Positions 17,682 to 25,224 of a stretch of 64,000 nucleotides of DNA are shown in pieces (the first letter of the stretch is position 1; every line of letters begins with the position of its first letter). The notes below the pieces were generated by a model that saw nothing but the letters and a program-made list of their open reading frames with translations, was not told the origin of the DNA and did not search any database. Origin of the DNA: Paenibacillus sp. V4I7. Its GTDB lineage: Bacteria > Bacillota > Bacilli > Paenibacillales > NBRC-103111. The position numbers and the translations under genes are program-made. Location: positions 1,984,001 to 2,048,000 of the forward strand of contig NZ_JAUSZD010000002.1 of the NCBI RefSeq assembly GCF_030817275.1, written 5' to 3'.

Positions 17682-18527
17682 TCATTTCATTTCAAGTTCA
17701 ATGGCATTCGGATCTACGAAAGAATATCCTTGTTCCTCAAGTTGGGTAAGCAGTGTGTCTAAGGCTTTCACTGTCCAAGGCAACTCGTGCATCAAAATAT
17801 TACTACCGCTATGCAATTGCTTCATCACATTTTCGATCACTTTACCAGAATCGTTATTTTTATTGGTCATATCCCAATCTAACGAACCGTTGGACCATGT
17901 CATATAAAGCATTTTATTGTCTTTCACTTTAGCTTTCAAATAATCATTGCCCGAACCAAAAGGAGGTCGGAAAAATTGAGGCGATTGTCCTGTTAGTTCT
18001 TTTACAATTTTTTGGACATCATCAACTTGTTGGTCTATCTTTTCATTCGTCATGCTTTTCAAGTTTTCGTGATCCCAGGCATGGTTACCAATGGGATTAC
18101 CGCTGTTATGAATGAGTTTGACAAGTTCGGGCTTTTGTTTGATTCGATATCCATTCAAGAAGAAGATTGCCTTGGCATTATGTTTTTTTAGAATGTCGAT
18201 TAATGCCTGATTCATGGCTTGTTCCTTAGGACCGTCATCAAAGGTTAAAAGAACGATTTTTTTATTTCCATTTGGATCGTTTGGTACAATATCATAGTTT
18301 TTGTTCATATGATATTCTTTTTTGACGACTTCTGGAGCTGGTGTTGACGCTGTTGGTACGGAAGTCGGAACGGGTGTTGCTGAAGGTGCAGGACTCGGTG
18401 TAATTGAAGCGACAGTTACCGGTGTAGAGCTCGTTGTTGCGATTGGACTTACTTTGGTTTGGTTCGCACTGCAGGCAGCTAATAAGATCATGACACTCAT
18501 CATTAGTACACTGGCTTTTTTGTTCAT
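17682..18527 (-). CDS. Polysaccharide deacetylase lipoprotein
   Basis: A protein of 281 residues. The signal peptide ends in a lipobox (LLAAC, Cys19), then a Ser/Thr/Pro/Ala-rich linker of ~50 residues, then a NodB domain. Motif 1 is LLTFDDGPKE (catalytic and metal Asp), motif 2 NHAWDHENL (metal His pair) and motif 3 RPPFGSGNDY. It should remove N-acetyl groups from cell-wall sugars (family CE4) at the outer membrane face. RBS is GAGGAGAACGAAGG. It is a single minus-strand gene. Confidence 0.9.
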   Translation of the reverse strand: MNKKASVLMMSVMILLAACSANQTKVSPIATTSSTPVTVASITPSPAPSATPVPTSVPTASTPAPEVVKKEYHMNKNYDIVPNDPNGNKKIVLLTFDDGPKEQAMNQALIDILKKHNAKAIFFLNGYRIKQKPELVKLIHNSGNPIGNHAWDHENLKSMTNEKIDQQVDDVQKIVKELTGQSPQFFRPPFGSGNDYLKAKVKDNKMLYMTWSNGSLDWDMTNKNNDSGKVIENVMKQLHSGSNILMHELPWTVKALDTLLTQLEEQGYSFVDPNAIELEMK

Positions 18528-18692
18528 TATCCTTCGTTCTCCTCAGGTCTTTATACTTTAGGTCATTTCCTATAGTACCACAATTCTCAAATAACATATC
18601 TCCTTTGTTTTCCTCTTGTCTTAACGTATGTCCTCTTAGAAACTCGCACAACCTATGAAGGATTCATACTACTTTACATGGAGGGAGACCCA

Positions 18693-19004
18693 ATGAAGAT
18701 AGGTACATTTATGCTCGGCGGTATTGCCGGTGCGGCGGCGGTTATATATCTTAATCGTAAAAGTAAATCAATGTTGTTCTCAGCATTCAGCTCGTCCAGT
18801 GAATCGATGGGTAAAGTGGTTGATAAAGCAAAGGACTCGTTTGTGAACAAATCATTTCAAGATTCAACAGCCAAAAGTTTCTCGACTTCGAACTCGAATA
18901 GCCTGAATCAAGTTGAGAAAATTGTGAAAGAAGATCCTCATTTGAAAGCAACTGTCAATGAAATCATGCGTGAAAATAAAGAAAGTACATCGACTATCCA
19001 ATGA
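18693..19004 (+). CDS. Small membrane-anchored protein, YtxH-like in layout
   Basis: A protein of 103 residues. The ATG at 18693 follows GGAGGGAGACCCA; an ATG at 18678 lies upstream of that RBS. An N-terminal glycine/alanine-rich helix (FMLGGIAGAAAVIYL) is followed by a Ser/Lys-rich, probably disordered tail. The layout resembles YtxH-type general stress proteins but the similarity is too slight to name it. Confidence 0.7.
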   Translation: MKIGTFMLGGIAGAAAVIYLNRKSKSMLFSAFSSSSESMGKVVDKAKDSFVNKSFQDSTAKSFSTSNSNSLNQVEKIVKEDPHLKATVNEIMRENKESTSTIQ

Positions 19005-19015
19005 ACATAAGTATT

Positions 19016-19062
19016 AAGCACAGTCTGGCCTACCCAAGGTGCCGGCTGTGCTTTTCTTTTTA
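19016..19062 (+). terminator. Intrinsic terminator
   Basis: AAGCACAG ... CTGTGCTT with an inner GGC/GCC pairing, followed by TTCTTTTT. Confidence 0.8.
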
Positions 19063-19074
19063 TACATAACTTGC

Positions 19075-19090
19075 GCGTGCAATTGCACGC
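19075..19090. promoter_or_regulatory. Perfect 16-bp palindrome upstream of mecA
   Basis: GCGTGCAATTGCACGC is fully symmetric and lies in the promoter region of mecA. TTGCAC (19083-19088) and TGATAG 16 bases later could be -35 and -10, which would put the palindrome over the -35. This looks like an operator for a dimeric regulator. Confidence 0.5.
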
Positions 19091-19109
19091 AATTAATGTT
19101 AACATGATA

Positions 19110-19173
19110 GGTGAAAACGAAAGCAAGATGCATGTCCATTTTCGTTCTCAAGGTTCACCTTTTTCTTTTTTTA
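19110..19173 (+). terminator. Terminator-like stem-loop in the mecA leader
   Basis: GGTGAA-AACGAAA pairs with TTTCGTT and TTCACC (a 7-base bulge on the 3' arm), then TTTTTCTTTTTTT. It stands between the likely promoter and the mecA start at 19251, so it could act as an attenuator. Confidence 0.55.
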
Positions 19174-19250
19174 TCATATTCTGTTTTAATAAGATGACCA
19201 TGCTTTCGATGCAAGCTTTCCAGTCGGAAGGCTCAAAGGAGGATCCTATC

Positions 19251-19856
19251 ATGAAAATAGAACGCTTAAGTCAGGATAAGATACGGATTTTCCTAACATT
19301 CGATGACTTAACTGAACGCGGTATTCAAAAGGACGACATGTGGAGAGAAATCCCCAAAGTACACGAATTATTTAGTGAAATGATGGATCAAGCCTATTCG
19401 GAGCTCGGATTTGACCCGTCCGGCCCGCTTGCTGTTGAGGTGTTTGCACTTCCGGCACAAGGAATGGTTGTTATTGTAACCAGAGGCAAGCTTGATTTGT
19501 ATGCAAACTCAGATGCATATGACGATCACGAAGCTGAAGAAGTGTATGAAATGGAAGTCACGCTTGAACAAAGCGATTTAGTCTCCTATGCTTTCCGTGA
19601 TTTTGAAGACCTGGTGCGTGTATCCAAAGTAATTAATCCCCTTCTCATGGAAGGCGGTACCCTTTATTCATACAAAGGGAAATATATTTTACAACTCGAG
19701 CCTGTTGACCTCGAAGAAACGAAATACCAGGCGTTAATTGCTGTCTTATCTGAATTCGGCGAAGCCGCTTCCGTTACACAAGCTGTGCTTGAAGAGTATG
19801 GGAAGACAATCATTGCAGATGATGCAGTTAAGGTACTCTGCCGTCATTTCAAATAA
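19251..19856 (+). CDS. mecA: ClpC adaptor protein MecA
   Basis: A protein of 201 residues. The ATG at 19251 follows AAAGGAGGATCCTATC. The N-terminal substrate-binding part is MKIERLSQDKIRIFLTFDDL; the C-terminal ClpC-binding domain includes YAFRDFEDLVRVSKVI and YKGKYILQLEP. MecA delivers proteins such as ComK to ClpC-ClpP for degradation and helps ClpC hexamers assemble. The upstream palindrome and terminator-like loop suggest that its own level is regulated. A T-rich terminator follows. Confidence 0.93.
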   Translation: MKIERLSQDKIRIFLTFDDLTERGIQKDDMWREIPKVHELFSEMMDQAYSELGFDPSGPLAVEVFALPAQGMVVIVTRGKLDLYANSDAYDDHEAEEVYEMEVTLEQSDLVSYAFRDFEDLVRVSKVINPLLMEGGTLYSYKGKYILQLEPVDLEETKYQALIAVLSEFGEAASVTQAVLEEYGKTIIADDAVKVLCRHFK

Positions 19857-19887
19857 GGTCATCTTCCTTACTTTTTGATGTAGAATG

Positions 19888-19935
19888 AAACAAGCATTTT
19901 CAAAAACGTTTGTTTTTGTGGATGCTTGTTTTGTT
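19888..19935 (+). terminator. Terminator after mecA
   Basis: AAACAAGCAT ... ATGCTTGTTT with an inner AAAAAC/GTTTTT pairing, 31 bases after the stop. Confidence 0.8.
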
Positions 19936-19988
19936 AGTTAATCGTGATCATTTATTAACGTAGCGAAGAGATAATGGGGGAAACCTAG

Positions 19989-21491
19989 ATGACTAGCATA
20001 GATCGCAAACGACTGGCGCCTACTCTGGCTGCTGTTGATTTGGACGGGTTATTGGCCTATTACCAAAAACAGCTCCGCGAGGAGGCTTATTTTTATTTGC
20101 AAAAAAGAGGGATAACGGAAGAAACGGTTATACAGTATTGTATCGGCTTTGAAATTGGCAAGATAGGATTCTATGTTAATCAGAATCAGCTAGGTGATTA
20201 CTTCGAGCATAGAGTTATTGTTCCTATTCGGAACTACGACGGCGAAATTGTTGACTTAATCGGACGTTCGATAGACAATAGAGAACCGAAATATAAACCC
20301 TTGTATGGTTTAGATCAGTATCTATTTAATTATTCAGCACTTGTAGATTCAGATGAAGTTGTTCTTTGCAATGGAATTTTCGATGTCCTAACGTTAACTC
20401 AGGCCAAGATGCCAGCTGTTTGTGTACCTGATAACGGTATGTTTAAAGAACAACATATGTCATTATTTGCTGGTAAAAGGGTTTATATTTGCATGGGGAA
20501 TGATGAGGCCGGAAGAAGGGATTCTACACGTATAGAAGCCTTATTAAGGGAACAGGGTAATGAGACATTTATCATTAATTTGCCCGAAACCATTCGGGAT
20601 ATTAACGATTTGTTCATTAGAGCTCAGAATCCGGTTGAGACTTTTCTTGCACTTGTGAATCAAACCGTAGAGGAAACAAGAATAGCTCCTGTAGCTCCAG
20701 ATGTCAAAAATAGCACCGTTTATTTAGAAGAATATATGAAACGGTTCCGCGGTCAAGTCGCTAGTATCCGCACTGGCTTTGCTAAGCTGGATCATTTACT
20801 TTTCGGCGGGTTTGGAAATGGCTTGTATTTACTTGCAGGTTCAGGCTCCATTGGCAAGAGCATGCTGCTTAAACAAATAGCTGATGAACTTGCTTTTCAG
20901 CAGAATCCGGTCATTTTTGTGTCATGGGATATGACGAATTTCGAACTATGGGCACGCAGCATTGCAAGGATTATTGGAATAGCTCCACAGAAAGTACTCG
21001 GGGGTAAAGTTGAGCCTGAACAGGTAGCTGAAGCTAACAAGCAGTACGTAAAAATAAGTAAAATGCTTTGGATGCTTGAGTGTACGATGGATACAACGCT
21101 CGATCAAGTAGCCGCTTCCATTGAACGGATTGCGGTTGTTGTTGGAAAAGAGCCCGTGATTTTCATTGATCATTTGCAGCGAATTCCTGCTGCTAAAGGA
21201 GTAACACCGCTAACTTGGGAGCAACAGCAGGCTGCTATCGCTTATACTCTTAAACAATGGTCTAGAGAATGGAATTGCCCTATTATCGCTGCTACTGCTT
21301 TAGAGCTTGGCCAGGATAACGTGCCTGATAATGTGCAAGCTTCAGCGGATGTGGTTATGATTATGCAGCCTAATGAAACAGAAGAGGATCAACAGCAGTC
21401 TATATCGCTTGTTTTGAAGAAGAATCGAAATGGTACAACAGGGAATATCCCACTCATTTTCCATAATGATCGTGCGTTGTTCACCGAATAA
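19989..21491 (+). CDS. Primase-helicase-like protein (degenerate TOPRIM fused to DnaB-type RecA domain)
   Basis: A protein of 500 residues. Residues ~25-100 resemble the DnaG core N-lobe (KRGITEETVIQYCIGF). Residues ~120-215 form a TOPRIM-like fold, but its acidic residues are altered: the usual EG..D is NGIFD (Asn128) and the usual DxD is GND (Gly170, Asp172). Residues ~255-500 are a DnaB/Twinkle RecA domain. It has Walker A GSGSIGKS (284-291), SWDM in place of SLEM, Walker B IFIDH (Asp394) and KKNRNGTTG. There is no N-terminal zinc finger. It is therefore probably a DNA-dependent ATPase or helicase with a dead primase half. No phage genes flank it. Confidence 0.82.
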   Translation: MTSIDRKRLAPTLAAVDLDGLLAYYQKQLREEAYFYLQKRGITEETVIQYCIGFEIGKIGFYVNQNQLGDYFEHRVIVPIRNYDGEIVDLIGRSIDNREPKYKPLYGLDQYLFNYSALVDSDEVVLCNGIFDVLTLTQAKMPAVCVPDNGMFKEQHMSLFAGKRVYICMGNDEAGRRDSTRIEALLREQGNETFIINLPETIRDINDLFIRAQNPVETFLALVNQTVEETRIAPVAPDVKNSTVYLEEYMKRFRGQVASIRTGFAKLDHLLFGGFGNGLYLLAGSGSIGKSMLLKQIADELAFQQNPVIFVSWDMTNFELWARSIARIIGIAPQKVLGGKVEPEQVAEANKQYVKISKMLWMLECTMDTTLDQVAASIERIAVVVGKEPVIFIDHLQRIPAAKGVTPLTWEQQQAAIAYTLKQWSREWNCPIIAATALELGQDNVPDNVQASADVVMIMQPNETEEDQQQSISLVLKKNRNGTTGNIPLIFHNDRALFTE

Positions 21492-21589
21492 GACATAGAA
21501 AAGTCATTTGAAAATGCTATAATGTTCATATTACGCATGGAATTGCTTCGGGGTTCTACATGGTATTGAACGAAAAGGGGGAGCTGCAT

Positions 21590-22285
21590 TTGCAAATTCT
21601 GCCGATTATTATGGCAGCCATAGCACCAGGTCTCTCATTGCTAACGTACTTTTATTTGAAGGACCGATACGAAACGGAACCGATTCATTTAGTTATTCGA
21701 ATGTTCTTGTTCGGTGTTCTGCTTGTATACCCTACGATGGTACTGCAGAATGCGTTGATTGAAGAGTTTGGAAAGGGAACGTTTATCTCGGCCTTTTTCC
21801 TATCTGGTGGCATTGAAGAGTTTCTGAAATGGTTCATCCTTTATCATTTGATCTTTAGGCATGAAGCCTTTGATGAACCGTATGACGGAATTGTGTATGC
21901 AGTGGCCGTAAGCTTAGGTTATGCGACATTGGAAAATATTATCTATGCTTTCCTTAATGCGTCGTCTTTCTCTGCGCTGATGATGCGCGCTCTGCTGCCT
22001 GTTTCAGCGCATGCTTTGTTTGGTGTCATGATGGGTTACTATTTGGGAAAAGCGAAATTCATTCCACACAAAGCGCAGAGGTATCTATGGATATCTTTGC
22101 TGCTGCCTATTTTGTGGCATGGATTGTTTGATTATATTTTGCTTTTGTTCAAAACGAACTGGGTTTGGATCATGATTCCAGTCATGACTTTTCTCTGGAT
22201 TCGCACGATTTGGCGGGTTGATCATGCCAATGCTCATTCCCCACTACGCATCGCGACAGCAGATGAGAAGATTAAAATGAGTTAA
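21590..22285 (+). CDS. prsW: Intramembrane metalloprotease PrsW
   Basis: A protein of 231 residues. The TTG at 21590 follows AAAAGGGGGAG; an ATG at 21560 lies before that RBS. The family motifs are in membrane helices: GGIEEFLKWFILY (Glu-Glu), then YAVAVSLGYATLENIIYAF (the E-N motif), PVSAHALFGVMMGYYLG and LLPILWHGLFDY (metal-binding His). PrsW makes the first cut in anti-sigma factors of the RsiW type, releasing an ECF sigma factor. In B. subtilis prsW is followed by sleB and ypeB; here a small zinc-ribbon gene stands in place of sleB. Confidence 0.93.
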   Translation: MQILPIIMAAIAPGLSLLTYFYLKDRYETEPIHLVIRMFLFGVLLVYPTMVLQNALIEEFGKGTFISAFFLSGGIEEFLKWFILYHLIFRHEAFDEPYDGIVYAVAVSLGYATLENIIYAFLNASSFSALMMRALLPVSAHALFGVMMGYYLGKAKFIPHKAQRYLWISLLLPILWHGLFDYILLLFKTNWVWIMIPVMTFLWIRTIWRVDHANAHSPLRIATADEKIKMS

Positions 22286-22330
22286 AATAGGTCATAATGG
22301 ACTGTATAGATGGCGATTCCTGGCTGTAAG

Positions 22331-22349
22331 CCCGGAACTACCGGGAGGG
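22331..22349 (+). promoter_or_regulatory. Hairpin overlapping the Shine-Dalgarno of the zinc-ribbon gene
   Basis: CCCGG-AACTA-CCGGG uses the first three G of the SD GGGAGGG (22343-22349) in its 3' arm, 6 bases before the ATG at 22355. Folding would partly hide the ribosome site. Confidence 0.45.
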
Positions 22350-22354
22350 TGTAC

Positions 22355-22510
22355 ATGTCCACGACAAGAGTCAAAGTAAAGATCCGCTGCCGGTTATGCG
22401 GTGAAAAGTTTGTGCTGAAAGGCAAGAAAGAAAAAGGGAAAATTGAAACGGGATTCCGTCAGTGCATTTGCAGCAATGAGCAAGACTTTGAAGTAGAGAC
22501 CGAAGATTAG
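22355..22510 (+). CDS. Small zinc-ribbon-like protein
   Basis: A protein of 51 residues. The ATG at 22355 follows GGGAGGG. It is lysine/arginine rich with two cysteine pairs, CRLC near residues 12-15 and CIC near 38-40, suggesting a bound metal. It takes the position between prsW and ypeB that sleB has in Bacillus. Function unknown. A strong terminator follows. Confidence 0.72.
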   Translation: MSTTRVKVKIRCRLCGEKFVLKGKKEKGKIETGFRQCICSNEQDFEVETED

Positions 22511-22513
22511 CGT

Positions 22514-22546
22514 GAGGCCATTCTTTTAAGAATTGGCCTCTTTTTG
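22514..22546 (+). terminator. Intrinsic terminator
   Basis: GAGGCCA-TTCTT-TT-AAGAA-T-TGGCCTC followed by TTTTTG. Confidence 0.88.
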
Positions 22547-22619
22547 TTGTCAATCTTGTATAAACCTGTCTCCCCACGTAAAAACTAAGCGCAAGTTTGG
22601 GTACGAAAGGAGCAGTCGC

Positions 22620-23993
22620 GTGTATAAAAGACTAAGTATAGTCATGTTTCCATTCCTCTTGATTGCCTTGATTGGTGCTTCAGTGTGGGGATACTTGGAA
22701 CACCAGGAGAAGAATACGATTTTGATCAAAGCAGAGAATCAATATCAACGTGCGTTCCATGATCTTTCTTTCCATGTGGATAAGCTTCATACAGAGCTAG
22801 GGAATACGTTGGCTGTTAACGCAACTTCAGAGCCATCTTACCGAAAAGGTCTGGTGAATGTATGGCGGCTAACGAGCCAAGCGCAAAGCGATATTACGCA
22901 GCTCCCGCTAACACTGCTGCCATTCAACAAAACGGAAGATTTCTTAGCTAATATGGCTAATTTCTCATACCGAATGTCCGTACGTGACATGACGAAGCAG
23001 CCTCTAAATGAGCAAGAAATAAAAACGTTGAACGCTCTTTACGATCATTCCTCCGAGATAACGAAGGAAATACGCAGTGTTCAGGAGAAGGTTTTGTCCA
23101 AAAACTTGCGATGGATGGACGTCGAGGTCGCCCTAGCTTCTGAAAAGGAAACACATGATAATGCGATCATTGATGGCTTTTCTACCGTTGACAAAAAAGT
23201 TGGAGCCTATGAGGAGCTAAACTGGGGACCTGGAAATTTAAGCATTTTTTCTAAAAATGATGTTAGCGTTTTGTCCGGGAATGACATGACGGCTGATCAA
23301 ATTAAGCAAAAAGCTGCGCAATTTCTGGGACAGAGTGATACAACCACTATGAAAGTAGTTGAGAATGGTAGCAGTGCGACAGAATATCAAAGCTTTAGCG
23401 TTGTGGTTCCAGGCGGAAAAGACAGTGAAAATGATATTCAGATGGATTTCACAAAAAAAGGCGGTCAGCTCATTTATTTTATGAAGCCACGAACCGTAAA
23501 GGAATCTAAGTTTGATCTTAGACACGCGCGAGATATTGCTAATGAGTTTTTAGATCAACATGAATATAAAGATATGAGCGCAGTTAGCTATGATCAATAT
23601 CAAAATATCGCTAACATTATTTTCGCTAAGCGAGAAAAGGATGTTACGATTTATCCTCAGCAAGTGAGTGTTAAAGTAGCTTTAGACACTCTTGAAGTCA
23701 TTGGCGTACAGGCAACAGACTATATATTTGGTCAGAAACAGCGGACGGTTGGTCAGCCCAAAATGACGGCAGCCGAAGCACGTAAGCAGCTTAGCCCGAA
23801 AATGGAATTGACTGGCGAGTCTTTGGCGATTATCAAAAATGAATTAGACGAAGAAGTGCTTTGCCATGAATTTATCGGGAAGATGAACAATAATATTTAT
23901 CGTATTTATATGAATAGTGAAAATGGGATGGAAGAGAAAATAGAGACCATTCGCCCTGAACAGGCAGAAGCAGCAGCTGAAGCAAAGAAATAA
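22620..23993 (+). CDS. ypeB: Germination protein YpeB
   Basis: A protein of 457 residues, start GTG 22620 after AAAGGAGCAGTCGC. An N-terminal membrane segment (MFPFLLIALIGASVWGYL) leads to a long helical region and then three PepSY-like repeats toward the C-terminus (AAQFLGQSDT, ANEFLDQHEY, EARKQLSPKM). YpeB is needed in the spore for location, stability and control of the cortex-lytic enzyme SleB; the two are usually an operon. sleB is not in this window. Confidence 0.93.
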   Translation: MYKRLSIVMFPFLLIALIGASVWGYLEHQEKNTILIKAENQYQRAFHDLSFHVDKLHTELGNTLAVNATSEPSYRKGLVNVWRLTSQAQSDITQLPLTLLPFNKTEDFLANMANFSYRMSVRDMTKQPLNEQEIKTLNALYDHSSEITKEIRSVQEKVLSKNLRWMDVEVALASEKETHDNAIIDGFSTVDKKVGAYEELNWGPGNLSIFSKNDVSVLSGNDMTADQIKQKAAQFLGQSDTTTMKVVENGSSATEYQSFSVVVPGGKDSENDIQMDFTKKGGQLIYFMKPRTVKESKFDLRHARDIANEFLDQHEYKDMSAVSYDQYQNIANIIFAKREKDVTIYPQQVSVKVALDTLEVIGVQATDYIFGQKQRTVGQPKMTAAEARKQLSPKMELTGESLAIIKNELDEEVLCHEFIGKMNNNIYRIYMNSENGMEEKIETIRPEQAEAAAEAKK

Positions 23994-24002
23994 TCATAGA
24001 GA

Positions 24003-24034
24003 AGAAGCGGGTTCAATCCTAGCTTCTTTTTTTT
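24003..24034 (+). terminator. Terminator after ypeB
   Basis: AGAAGC-GGG-TTCAAT-CCT-A-GCTTCT followed by TTTTTTTG. Confidence 0.78.
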
Positions 24035-24096
24035 GCTATCATAATTAATAGGTCATTGGTATAATTAAGACATATTACGTCTCGGAGGTGCAGAAA

Positions 24097-24750
24097 TTGC
24101 TTCCTAAAGTCAACCAGATATTACATATGCAAGTGAATAGCATCGACGATGAAGAGTCCAAAATTGAGTACAAATCGAGAATAGCTGACGTAACGGATAG
24201 CGTGATTGCCGTGGAGATCCCGCTGAATGAGAAAACAGGCCGACTCAAGAAGCTTTATCAAGGTGATGAATTAAGCACATTCTATTTAGGTCAAGGTGGC
24301 GTAAAGCACTATTTCACAACTTCGGTTACAGGTTTCAGAGAAGATGTGATTCGCTTAGTGGAACTGCGTAAACCAGAGACCGAAGCCATTACGCAAGTTC
24401 AACGCAGAAGTTTTCTAAGGGTTTTGGCTGAACTTGAAATTGCCGTTAAATTGTCAGATCAAATTCAATTCATTGGCGTGACAGAAGATGTCGGCGGTGG
24501 TGGGATTTCATTTATCTGTGACGGACATATCCCAATCGGAATGAATGCCAATATTTCATGTTGGGTACTTGCGCCCTACAAGAATGGAAATATTGAACAT
24601 ATTCCTTTTACTGGCGAGGTTGTTCGCGTTAAACAGCTCGAGACTGGCAAACAATTGGCAATGATTAGATTTATTGATATATCCGATCGTGAACGTCAGA
24701 AATTAATTCGCTTTTGCTTTGAGCGACAAATGGATTTCCGTAAAAGATAA
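24097..24750 (+). CDS. ypfA: PilZ domain flagellar brake protein (YpfA/DgrA)
   Basis: A protein of 217 residues counting from the TTG at 24097, which has CGGAGGTG at good spacing; a GTG at 24088 overlaps that RBS. The N-terminal YcgR-like domain spans ~1-95. The PilZ domain begins with the c-di-GMP-binding RRSFLR motif near residue 108 and the second motif DVGGGGISF. In B. subtilis YpfA (DgrA) binds c-di-GMP and slows swimming by acting on the flagellar motor. Position upstream of ypfB and cmk matches B. subtilis. Confidence 0.88.
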   Translation: MLPKVNQILHMQVNSIDDEESKIEYKSRIADVTDSVIAVEIPLNEKTGRLKKLYQGDELSTFYLGQGGVKHYFTTSVTGFREDVIRLVELRKPETEAITQVQRRSFLRVLAELEIAVKLSDQIQFIGVTEDVGGGGISFICDGHIPIGMNANISCWVLAPYKNGNIEHIPFTGEVVRVKQLETGKQLAMIRFIDISDRERQKLIRFCFERQMDFRKR

Positions 24751-24794
24751 TATAGGGATCTTTTGACATAGTCAAAAGTCTCTCTGCAAGTAAG

Positions 24795-24863
24795 CATGAG
24801 ATTTCACCTGCATGGGCATACTACCAAGCAATATGTCAATGTGAGCAGGTGGGGCATCTCATG
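24795..24863 (+). promoter_or_regulatory. Long stem-loop covering the ypfB ribosome site and start codon
   Basis: CATGAGAT-TT-CACCTGC (24795-24811) pairs with GCAGGTG-GGGC-ATCTCATG (24845-24863): 15 base pairs, one small internal loop and a 33-base apical loop. The 3' arm contains the SD-like AGGTGGGG and the ATG at 24861. A CTTTTGAC-ATA-GTCAAAAG hairpin lies just upstream at about 24762-24780. Confidence 0.6.
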
Positions 24864-25085
24864 TCAAGGGATCAGGAGCAAAAGTCATACGAGCAGCTGT
24901 TTGTCCTCTTTTCTGCGAAGGTAGAAAAGGTGATCATTCGGACAACGCTCGTATTTTTCGTTTTACTTATATGTGTTCAAGCGATGCTTCAAATTCCCTA
25001 CATACGTAAGCATTTTACCCGTGTTGAACCACTAGAGGGAAAGCCCTATGTATGGCCGCAAAATGGGAAGGGAGAGCGCTCTTAG
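24861..25085 (+). CDS. ypfB: YpfB-like small membrane protein
   Basis: A protein of 74 residues from ATG 24861 (a GTG 12 bases upstream is less likely). One transmembrane helix (TTLVFFVLLICVQAMLQIP) sits mid-protein. It occupies the place of ypfB between ypfA and cmk as in B. subtilis, and shape and position support that name more than the sequence does. Role unknown. Its start codon lies in a stable hairpin arm. Confidence 0.65.
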   Translation: MSRDQEQKSYEQLFVLFSAKVEKVIIRTTLVFFVLLICVQAMLQIPYIRKHFTRVEPLEGKPYVWPQNGKGERS

Positions 25086-25120
25086 GCATATCTAAACGTA
25101 ATCCAATATGCGTCTAAGTT

Positions 25121-25149
25121 TTGCATATGCCTTTTTAATGTGCTATAAT
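25121..25149 (+). promoter_or_regulatory. Sigma-A promoter of cmk
   Basis: TTGCAT (25121-25126), 17 bases, TATAAT (25144-25149). The start should fall near 25156, a few bases before the terminator-like hairpin. Confidence 0.65.
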
Positions 25150-25160
25150 TTCAATTAATT

Positions 25161-25183
25161 AGCAGGCAGTGCCTGCTTTTTTG
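25161..25183 (+). terminator. Terminator-like hairpin between the cmk promoter and cmk
   Basis: AGCAGGC-AGT-GCCTGCT followed by TTTTTTG. It ends ypfB transcripts, yet lies downstream of the cmk promoter and so would be at the very 5' end of cmk RNA. Confidence 0.75.
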
Positions 25184-25224
25184 TTCGTAAGGTACTGTGA
25201 GGTATTGTTAGGAGGAACAGCAGC

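Noticed and set aside
22355..22510. Small four-cysteine protein as anti-TRAP (RtpA), given that TRAP is present
   Set aside because: Cysteine spacing and flanking sequence do not match the DnaJ-like CxxC...CxxC layout of anti-TRAP, and no trp-type T-box precedes it.
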